A stretch of DNA of 60,000 bases from the NCBI RefSeq assembly GCF_964355755.1, contig NC_092675.1:3012312-3072311 (forward strand), in the 5' to 3' direction. The stretch comes from Antedon mediterranea. Its lineage: Eukaryota; Echinodermata; Crinoidea; Comatulida; Antedonidae. The notes under the pieces were generated by a model. The model did not search any database. It had not been told where the DNA came from and was given only the letters and a program-made list of their open reading frames with translations. Below, one piece after another: positions 12,701 to 24,700 of this stretch (positions within the stretch are counted from its first letter, which is position 1; the number at the start of each line of letters is the position of its first letter). The position numbers and the translations under genes are program-made.

Positions 12701-15700
12701 GGTCAATATCACAGATTTAAGTTACATATTTTTAATGCTCTGTCTACATTATCAAACTTTATGTGACAAAACAATTTGATGCGTGCTGATATATGCACCA
12801 CATTTTTGTCAAACTACAATAGTTTGATAGTGTGGACAGAGCTTAAGAATATTACTGTACCTCAGAACTGAAACAGCACTCTTGTGTTCTGTAGGCAGTA
12901 AGTTGATGTTTCCTGAGATTTCTTCAAGAAATTCAATAACAGCACATTTCAGTTTCTCATCACTTACAAAATCCTAAAGAAATAAACAAAAATTACTAAA
13001 GCACAACAATTATATTTATATTTTATTTATACTTGTAATGTTTGAACATTTATAGATTTCTGCAGCATGACGTCACAACGATAGATGGCGCTGAGAGGTT
13101 GCTAGCGCAACCAAAAATGCGTTAAGCACTACTATGTTGATAAACTATTTAGATTTGTATTTGTATCAAATTATGTATCTTAGCTTGATTTTTTTTAACT
13201 TAAACTGTAGTTGAAGAATAAATAGTTATTAAAAACAAATACGTATTTAGTGACCTTTTGAAATTTTAGTTTGTTTTTATTGAAAATTATTAAGTTTTAA
13301 AATGACTACTTCAATAAGCATATTCCAAACCATTGGTGACCTTGGAGTCACTCAGACAGGTTGAACGCATTTTGCGCTAGAAACCATGCAGTGCCACCTA
13401 CCATCGTGATGTCAGCACTGCAGAACTCTACAGTATCATAGTCCTGTTATCTATTTTTTAAATACTTTTAAACAATACTACCTTTTTAAATGTTTTTGGT
13501 TTGATTTCTCATTTTCCTTTTTTTTCTTTTATTTAGTTAATTATTTATAAATTCTAAATTTTATTTTTAATTGTTAGTATATTTTTATGTTATTGGACCA
13601 CGCTTGTTAAATATTGTTGAAATAAATAAAAATTATTAAACATAATAATTGTAATAATCAATCATACAGAATAATGTCAACATGCATATTTTATAGTATT
13701 GTTTATTTAGTCATAATAAAAGGTTACTTACATAATTGAACAATCATTATTGAATTAATAATTGAATTTTGATGACATTGAAAGTGGTTATATCATTATT
13801 ATATTAAATATTGATTAGCCAAACTGTATAATTATCTTTATTTAGTCAAATTACATATGTCACTTTACATAAATTGAATTAATGTATTAATTATACAGTA
13901 ATACTATGTAATTCATTATGGTTTAGAATGCATTGTTGCTAAATCATATTTGTTGTGTATTAAAATCAAAATGCTCGTTAAAGATGTATTGTCCTTCAAA
14001 AACATGAAAAATAAAAATTATTAAAATTTGACCTTGAATTAGTAGTAGTTTTAACAAAGTTAATCACTTTCGTAGAAAAAAAATCCCAAAAAAATAACGT
14101 TTTCACTTTATAATATAAAATGACAAAATAAACAGTTAAATTCAACTAAAAACCCATTGGCTGGCAGCCAATTTGACTATTTTTTGCTTTAAATTACAGT
14201 TTTTTCAGGTAAATAATTTTTTTTCTGATCCAATTTTTGGTCAAAGTGAATAACTATTATGTGACATTAAAATGGCATAGTCAACAAACAAATCTCAAAA
14301 AATTATTTTTTTCAGAGGGACAATACATCTTTAAAGTGTATTAAAAATCAACATGCACAAAATTAGCAAACCTGGGGAAACTTGGATACCCAGTGTCTGA
14401 TAACGTTAATAACTCGCACAGTTGCCGCTGAACTGAGAACCTCACGACTCATGTGTGTTTGAAGTTTACCAGGTCCTGGAGAGGTAGAGTGCGTGTTAGT
14501 AAATGTTAAAACATAAAGCTCTGTCTACACTATATATATGGACATGACATATTTGGGCATATCACCAACATATTTGGCCATATCACTACCATATTTAGGC
14601 ATATCACCACCATATTTGGGCACATCACACTTTTTTGTCAAACTAGTGTATGATACTTCTGCTGTTATTAACAGCAATTATTAACAATACAAGCAATTTC
14701 TGAGTGTATGTTCTCAAAATTAAAAACCGGATTCTTTTTTTAGAATTTACTTCCGAAGTTTGTGATAAAGCTGTAACCCCTTTTTCCCAGTGCAATTGAT
14801 GGTAAATAGCATACTCCATACTGTAGCTCATGACGTTATTTCCTCCTTTTGAGAGAAAAAAGAATTCTATAAAAAATTCTTGCTACAGGCTTGTATACGA
14901 CATTGCCGAAAAATATGGAGACAAAGAATGGAAAATACTTTCGAAAAATAAACGTCTGGACATATTGTAAATAGAAACACAATTAGTATATGTATTGTAA
15001 TTAATTATTAAATATTAATTTTTATTAAAAGACTTGCAATAATATTATTTATCAATAAATACATTTTAGTATGTCAGCAAATCCATGCATATGTTAATGA
15101 AATACAATACTTACTTCCACGGTTACGAACAATGGCGCGAGATTGTAAACGTGGTGGCAAGCTAGATCCAGCAGTGGCAGCAGCAAACGCAGTAGCAGCT
15201 GTAGAGGAACTTGAACGCCTTGTAGACTGTCTTGACGATGTGACTACCACACCTGCTGATGCGGTCTGGCCCGGTGGAGATGTACTGAAGCAGTGCATCT
15301 TTGTGTTTTTAGGTGATGCAGGTGCAGGGTCTGTTAATGAAAACCAGAGAGGTGTAAAAAGCCAAAAGCTAGAGGGCATACTCCAGACTGAAAAGTGATT
15401 CCAACTTTTTGAACTGTGATAACATTGCAGTTTGCTATCTAGCCTTCAGCTACTGTATATAAAATCTTTGATAAAAACACATGTACTATTAGACCCTATC
15501 TACACTTACGATTTGGGTCATTCAAGGGTCGCCAATCAGTATTAGTGTAAACACTCTATAAAGTTAGGTCAGCCCTGGGCCAGATGCAGATCTAGATCAC
15601 CTCTCAAATAGGTCCAGGAGTGGTCAGCTTATGCAGTGAACCGTGACCAATTGCTTGAGAAAATGAAGTAAATAAATCTTCAGGGCTGTCGTTTTGAACG

Positions 15701-18700
15701 CAGGTGTAAACACGCTGGATAGGGGCCCAGACGATTAATTTTGACCCGATTCTTGGCCGGTCCAGGATCCCATCATAAGTGTAAATGGGGGTCTTACATT
15801 ACAAATACAGTAGATTATTTAAAACATACTTAATGCACTGTATTTTATGTAATTATAATTTCTGCAGGGGCTATGTGATTACCTGTTGCTATTTTCCTGG
15901 GTATCTAATTAATTTTTTTTTTTCAAACGTTTCTAAAAATGTCAGTGAATACAACTCACCTGATTTGTTGACTAATGCTGCAATGTTTGGCGCAGACCTA
16001 CTAGCAGTTAGAACTCTCTTGGGTACAAGCATACTAGTGGATTTGGCCGAAGACCTCATCATTGTTTTAACTGGGCTGTCAGGTGGACTAGGCTGGTCTG
16101 GAGATGTTGGTGATTCTGGTGGTGTACATGCTAGTTGCTTCTTATCCAGAATTCCACCGCTCTCCTCTAAAACACGTTCAGCTGTAGCAAATAAAGGGTT
16201 TAGTGAAATATTGTGCTGAAAATGTCTTTCAAAAGATTTCAGTGTTAGGATGCAGGCAGGTAAAAAAAACAATGACTAGGGTTTGCTGATCATCTTAACC
16301 ACAAACCTAAAGATAATTGGATAATAAACTTTAACTTCTACAATACCTCTGTAAATACTAGATGGTCTAATTCACTAACAGTGCCCTCTATAGTAATAAC
16401 ATCTAATGAAAATCAGGACACATTACTTGTGACGTAACACGATCTAATTCTTTATTCTTCAGTATGATGATTGACGGAGGGGCTAAAATCCCTCGAGCAA
16501 CATTACTAAAATTGATGAGTCTTACAAACTCTTACATAGCCTTACATTACACTGTTTTCCTAATCTTTATAATGCCCACAGTAGTAATAACTGGTTCGCT
16601 CATTTACTTTTATCTTTAAGCGTTCATCGATCAGTTCTTGTAAAGGTTGATCTGAAATCAGTCTGTTCATCGTACGACCTAATTGTCTTTAATCCTCACT
16701 TAAAATAGCTTTTGAAATTTGCATATCAAAATAGTTTAATGTTTTTATATTTGTATATTGAAGACCCATGAGAATTAAATATTGACTTTTTTTTCAGGAC
16801 TGTATTTACATTTTTAAGAAGTGCTTTAATAAATGTATCATCGTTTATCATTTGACATAATGAAACCAATAATGATTTTGTACATTTGTTTTTGACTGTA
16901 TTCCTAAGCAGGTAGCTGCACTATTTCCTTCAAATAATATTAAATCTGTATCCTATTTTATATAATTTATACAACCACATTTAATAAAATGATTGTATAC
17001 TAACGAATTCATTTCATTTATTTATTCTACCAGCAACAAAGCACAATGGTCAGGGGCAACTAAAGCAAAACAATTACTATAACTCAAAGAGTCAGCTGTG
17101 TATTAGTATGCAGTGGTTAGGTAGATTTACGTTAATGTTATCGGTGTTGTTTTAAATGTTGCTGAAATCAACAAAATAACACAATAAAACTTAATACTGT
17201 ACATAGTCAATCTTAATAGTTTATAGTAGACCTTTGATATTTATATATATCACTTGAATAGGCGTTGGCTATAATGTTAAAACATATATTTTCCATCGCT
17301 CACTTAACAGACAAGTGAACCATGTCCCTAAATATAAGTGTTCCCTGAATAAGGTTTCAATTCAATTCAAAGAACATTTATTAACGTCAAAAAGACAAAA
17401 ACAAAAATAGCAAGAGATAATTTAGAAAATGGACGAAGGCAGATCCCAGAAAGATGTGAATCTTGTGACGCGATTGCTTTACAAATTAATTAAAAATATA
17501 TATAATTATAAAAAAAAATAAATAAAAAATATGTTTATAAATTAAATAAAAATAAAGAAATAAAATAAAAATGAATATAATACCAGTAGATAAAAGTTTG
17601 AAAAATAAAGTAGAAAAAAGTTTGAAAAATAAAGTAAAAATGATGAGCAGAAAAAAGTACAGCTGCAGGGCATAGTAATGAATAAGATGACAAAATGAAA
17701 AAATTAAATCTAGCAAGTCACAGAACATGAAACAACGACCTTATATAAATGTCTTGTTCTCTACTTACATTTCTTGAAACTTTTCCTAAATGGATGATTC
17801 CGTGCACTTGTGTTAGATTCAAATACTCTGGGCTTACTAGTATCCGTAGATGGCGTTACAACAGTGATGCCAGTTGGTGATTTCGGTGTGATGGTCAGAG
17901 GTGATTTAGGACCTCCATTTACCTCTGGAGTTTGTGGTAGCTTTCTGGGGCTTGCAGGCTGTTCACACACACTAAAAACCAGTATTAAAATTACAACAAA
18001 TATTCCATTGTCTAACACGAATAAATAGTATACAAGAATACAAATAATGTTTGAATATGAATTAAATTTTCTCCAGATTCAACAATACCTTTTCATACAT
18101 AATTGTATAGTTTTATGCCTTTTTATGCAATTATTTCTTATTTCTTCATGATTTTCATGTATGAGCGATCAAGCTAACACTGCAATTTGTGATAGAGCAA
18201 GTAAATATATAAATACTACTAAATCCAGTATGTTATTTTAAAATGTGTAGTAAGATTACTTAATGATGTGATGTTTATGCCGTATTGTTTTAGCATTAGT
18301 TATAGATAATAAGCGTCCTAAGATTTGCTAGTATTATATAATGATTGACTTGTGTTGTGTTATGTTTTCTTATAAATAAATCCTTACTTATCCAGTTTTT
18401 GTTAAAAAAATAACTTTGACTTCCAGTCAAAGTTTTCAATCAAAACATATCCCATAATGAAACGCGCTTGTTTTGCTACTCTGTATGCATAATCATAAAA
18501 CTTCCTCATGATCTGTGTGAAAATACCTTCTTAACCGTGACGAGTTGTAAACAATCCTAATATAGCATATGCATAATGCGTACTCATGGTTTGAAATCTT
18601 TGTTTACTTTCGCTCGTGACGATTTTCCAGATGAAATGTAATCAAGCTAATTTACCTGTTAATTACGTAAACCTGTTGTTTTTGGCTCAAATTTTCGACT

Positions 18701-21700
18701 TAAAGTGAATAACTTTAATATTACTTTGATATGGCCACTTTAAATTTAGAATATTTTGACCTTCATTTTTTTGTGTTTCAAGGGACAATACATGATAGGG
18801 TACATAACTACTGTACATTTTTTTATAAACTGCCATTCTACCTGCACAACATTCAGTATAAAGCAAACCATTGAGTTTAGTGTAAAATTAATTTTAGTTC
18901 TAATTTAATATTTAAAACTACAAGTGGACATACTGTAATTTCTAATCGAATCAAAAATATTTTATTAGAGTCAACAGGTATTTTTTTTTATTTATTTATT
19001 CTTTCTTTATTCTGCAGGCACTTTCAGTACTAGTGCACTGATTTCCAAAGTGGTACAGTAATTGAAAATATAACAAACATAATAAAATAAAGACAAAGAG
19101 TATATTGAAATATACATTAAAAATAGCAATCAATTTTAGAAAACAAAAAATTCAGTTAAAAATGTTGAGTACTAATTGTATTTTGGAATGAAGTTATTGA
19201 AAAATCTTTAAAGTTAATTTTTAATTCATTGGGAAGTTCATTCCAGCTTTTAGATGAACGATAAGTAAAGGTTTTTTTGCCTTGACAAATATTCCAGGTG
19301 GGGACAACTAAATTGTTATGGCTTTGGCTTCGTGTGCCTTTAGAATGGGTAGTGTTATTAAAAGTCAATTTTGAGGTCAAATATGGAGGAGCACACCCCT
19401 ATTAAACACTTGAAAGTCATTAATAATAATTTTTCATTCCAGAGTACATTTAGTCTTAATCAAATTTATTATTAAAGAGAGACATTACTTGAACCCTCAA
19501 TATGTGGTCTAATAAAGGACGTCTTTAATTAAAAGAAGATATGGTGTCTATTTATAATTATGAATTGGAATGTTTCAAAAATTCATGCATCGGTAATATG
19601 TAGTTACAATTATATTCAATTGATTTGAGAATTGTACTTATGTTACATTCTAAGTGAAGACAATATTAAGTCTGACTGTATAATATTACAATACGGTATG
19701 CCTAATTGTGTAATGCTATACACTGTATCTATATCATTACATGTCTACTAATACCGTCATCAATAATTTCAATGATCGCCGCATTTTATCACGTATAGTC
19801 ATGTCTATTATATTCCGTTTGATTGATTTATCGAACTTTAATTGCTACATCCAACCCTGGTAATGTTAATTAATGTTATGTCTACACTGTTATTTAATAG
19901 CGTCTGAGAGTGGTAATGTTACTCAATGTTAATTACCTCAGCGACGGATCGCTCACGACTTTTGTAAAAGTGTAAATTTACAACGTTATACTTACTTGAG
20001 TAGTCTTTCCGCAGAATCTGGGTTACGATAGACGTTTTTAAGCGTCTCGAGAACTTTATCCCACGAACTAAAGATGCGGTACGTCAACAGGAATGTGTTT
20101 AGAAAATCTATACTAAGGAAGCGCAGATCTGTTAAACGCTCTACCAACCGATCGAAGGTCGCATACCGAATTTGAGGCACTTTACACGAGTTCAGCATCT
20201 TACTAAAGCGGATGTCGATGTCATCTTTGAACAGACGTGTATCAGATCTATTTCATTAAATTTATAGCATAGTTATAAAAATGTTAGAAATTATGATTTG
20301 AAATTATCCATATACCATTATAATAAAGATAATTATTTTTACAAGATAAAATTTAATAATAGTAATAAAAAAACAAATGTACTTTAATAGTATATATAAA
20401 ATAGGCAAATACAAATAGTATAAAATAAAGTCAATATTAAACCAGTGTACTAACAGTATACTAAAAAGATAATACAATAATAAATAATATTAAAAAGAGA
20501 CTTATTGTAAATATATTTCCATACTGTATGATAAAGGAATATTGTTCTGTGTAAAAAAACCCAAACCAGATGCATATGAAAACCATCATCGGTAATGTTC
20601 TAAAAAATACTTAAATTAGCATTCATAAACATTTGCATGATTTATATATATATATTTATATAGTATTTGTAGTAGCTTAAAAGACATCTGTGAAAATTAT
20701 GTAAAAATAATATGAAACGAATAAAAATAGATCAAACCAAAAATAAATCAGAGTAAACTCATGTTTTACTTTTCAATAATATGTCTATAATTTAGAAAAT
20801 TGATTAGTGGGAAATAACAAAGCTTGGTTCCCACTAGCATGCAATGCAAGGACTATGCTGAAACATAAGTGTATTGACTACAAAAGACAGTACGCTTTTG
20901 ATTGGTAAATTTTCCTGCATTGCGGTTTACATCTTCGTGTTGCATCCTAGTGGATGTTATTTTAGATTGTATATTCATGAAAGAGTGAGCATTGCTCATT
21001 AGACTGAATCTCATGGTACGTGTTAATTTAGAATAATAAAAACAAACAAATATACATATAATAAATTTCATACAATTTTTGGTTTACAATTTTAATAGCT
21101 TTACTCTGATTCTATGGTCTGATCCATCAATGCAAATCATAAAAGGTTGCAATACCTAAGGAGAAGCCGATCATGTGATGGGTCACTCGCAAGACGTCTC
21201 GGTCTACTGCTATTGCTTGGAGGAATGAAAACACAACATGCAAATATTATATACAATGATTAGGCATGCATGGTTTGGAATGATAGAAGCATATTAACAA
21301 CAAAAAAGTGTATGCAGGGATGGATAGAATATGGGTAATGCAATTGAAGCATTGAAAGTGTACTCCATGGAAAAATCTGACTTATGCAATGCTAAATGTA
21401 AATGTAGATATATTATTAATTGAATTAAAACCTCTATGGACGCACAGCAGCCACAGTTCAGTGCCTACCATAATCAACACATCAGTAAATATTTTAGAAA
21501 ATTTTTGAAAATTTTTGTAGTTTTTAACATTTTTTAAATTTGTAAAAATTTTTAAAACTTTTAAATTGTTATTATGCAGGCCTATATCAATATTCTGATG
21601 TTTTCAGTTAAACTTGTTTTTAACATTTTGAATATATATTTATTGTTCTTATAATAAGTGATATTTAATTGTAATTTTGTTTTAATATTTTGATTGTATG

Positions 21701-24700
21701 TTCTACCTTTCTAAATGTCTTTTATATTTTTATATTGCATTTTATTGTTCTGAGTGAAACGCTTTTGTTAAACTTCAATCTTTCGTTTGATTGCAATAAA
21801 GTTCTATTCGTATTCGTAGTTTTATAATACTGTACCTCTATGGGATTGTGTTAGAGTTCACTATTTAGTTGTATAATACCTCTATGGGATTGTGTTAGAC
21901 TTCACTATTTAGTTGTATAATACCTCTATGGGATTGTGTTAGAGTTCACTATTTAGTTGTATAATACCTCTATGGGATTGTGTTAGAGTTCACTATTTAG
22001 TTGTATAATACCTCTATGGGATTGTGTTAGACTTCACTATTTAGTTGTATAATACCTCTATGGGATTGTGTTAGAGTTCACTATTTAGTTGTATAATACC
22101 TCTATGGGATTGTGTTAGAGTTCACTATTTAGTTGTATAATACCTCTATGGGATTGTGTTAGAGTTCACTATTTAGTTGTATAATACCTCTATGGGATTG
22201 TGTTAGAGTTCACTATTTAGTTGTATAATACCTCTATGGGATTGTGTTAGAGTTCACTATTTAGTTGTATAATACCTCTATGGGATTGTGTTAGAGTTCA
22301 CTATTTAGTTGTATAATACCTCTATAGGATTGTGTTAGAGTTCACTATTTAGTTGTATAATACCTCTATGGGATTGTGTTAGAGTTCACTATTTAGTTGT
22401 ATAATACCTCTATGGGATATGTGTTAGAGTTCACTATTTAGTTGTATAATACCTCTATGGGATTGTGTTAGAGTTCACTATTTAGTTGTATAATACCTCT
22501 ATAGGATTGTGTTAGAGTTCACTATTTAGTTGTATAATACCTCTATAGGATTGTGTTAGAGTTCACTATTTAGTTGTATAATACCTCTATGGGATTGTGT
22601 TAGACTTCACTATTTAGTTGTATAATACCTCTATGGGATTGTGTTAGAGTTCACTATTTAGTTGTATAATACCTCTATGGGATTGTGTTAGAGTTCACTA
22701 TTTAGTTGTATAATACCTCTATGGGATTGTGTTAGAGTTCACTATTTAGTTGCATAATACCTCTATAGGATTGTGTTAGAGTTCACTATTTAGTTGCATA
22801 ATACCTCTATGGGATTGTGTTAGAGTTCACTATTTAGTTGTATAATACCTCTATAGGATTGTGTTAGAGTTCACTATTTAGTTGTATAATACCTCTATGG
22901 GATTGTGTTAGACTTCACTATTTAGTTGTATAATACCTCTATAGGATTGTGTTAGAGTTCACTATTTAGTTGTATAATACCTCTATAGGATTGTGTTAGA
23001 CTTCACTATTTAGTTGTATAATACCTCTATGGGATTGTGTTAGAGTTCACTATTTAGTTGTATAATACCTCTATGGGATTGTGTTAGAGTTCACTATTTA
23101 GTTGTATAATACCTCTATGGGATTGTGTTAGAGTTCACTATTTAGTTGCATAATACCTCTATGGGATTGTGTTAGAGTTCACTATTTAGTTGCATAATAC
23201 CTCTATGGGATTGTGTTAGAGTTCACTATTTAGTTGTATAATACCTCTATGGGATTGTGTTAGAGTTCACTATTTAGTTGTATAATACTGTACCTCTATG
23301 GGATTGTGTTAGAGTTCACTATTTAGTTGTATAATACCTCTATGGGATTGTGTTAGAGTTCACTATTTAGTATAATATTGTACCTCTATGGGATTGTGTT
23401 AGAGTTCACTATTTAGTTGTATAATACCTCTATGGGATTGTGTTAGAGTTCACTATTTAGTTGTATAATACCTCTATGGGATTGTGTTAGACTTCACTAT
23501 TTAGTTGTATAATACCTCTATGGGATTGTGTTAGAGTTCACTATTTAGTTGTATAATACCTCTATGGGATTGTGTTAGACTTCACTATTTAGTTGTATAA
23601 TACCTTTATTTAGTTGTATAATACCTCTATGGGATTGTGTTAGACTTCACTATTTAGTTGTATAATACTGTACCTCTATGGGACTGAGGAAAGGTGATTA
23701 CGTTTTATTCTATTTTACACAATCAATGAAAATACAAAATATAGAACAACAGCTGTGAAATGGGGTTTGTGATAAAACAACAAATCACACTTCATGCATA
23801 ATAATGGTATAGTACTTTTTCGAACGCTCTAAATTTTGCAATTTTTTCAATCAATTAATGAATTTAGAATAAAATTACATTTTTGTAAGTTGGAAAGACT
23901 TACAATACATTTTGACAGGGCTTAAAGCGTGGTTCCCACTAGCGACGCAACGCAAGGACGTAACGCAACGCAAGTGAATTGACCAATCACAAGCGATGGC
24001 TTATTCGCTTGTGATTGCTAACTGTCTATAACTTCGCTTGTGATTGGTTAAAACGCTTGCGTTGCGTTTACGTCTTTGCGTTACGTTCTAGTGGGAACTA
24101 AGCTTTATAGTACATTGTGGTAAAGAAATGTTTAACAAAAAAAGGTATGAACATAATGATGAAATGATAAAACTTACTTGATGCACTGTGGTAATAGAAT
24201 AGACGAGTTACTGCTATCTAGGGTAAATGTGTCTAACAACCCATTGTAGTGCAGATTCACTATACACTGGGGGGAAAAAATACATTTACATATTTAATCT
24301 TCAAATTATGCCCAAATATGGTAGTGATATGCTTAAATATTGTAGAAATATGACGTCATCGTGTTCATATTTGGGCACACCGCGTTTTTTTTGTCACATA
24401 AAGTTTGATAGTGTAGACAAAGCTTAAGTAATCTGTGTAAATAGGCATTTAATAATTCTGAGATTTTGACAAGTTATAATGTTCATGAGAATAAATTAAA
24501 ATAAATAACAGCATAAAAATGAACTTTGCTATAATAAGCGTACTTCACACCTGTCAGGCTGAAGAAAGAAAATACAAATCCACCTGCAAACTGCTTTGAC
24601 AGCAGTGCTTAGCGACAAACACGAAGATTGGTGAGGCGTTTAAATTACCTGACTTATGTCACTGGTCCAAGCAGCTTTATCTTGCTGTGTGGAAGCTACG

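Noticed and set aside
15132-16219. Plus-strand frames of 88 and 144 residues
   Set aside because: They are the antisense strand of RASGRF exons n and o.
21824-23685. CRISPR-like regular array
   Set aside because: There are no spacers; units are contiguous, and the window is an intron of an animal gene.
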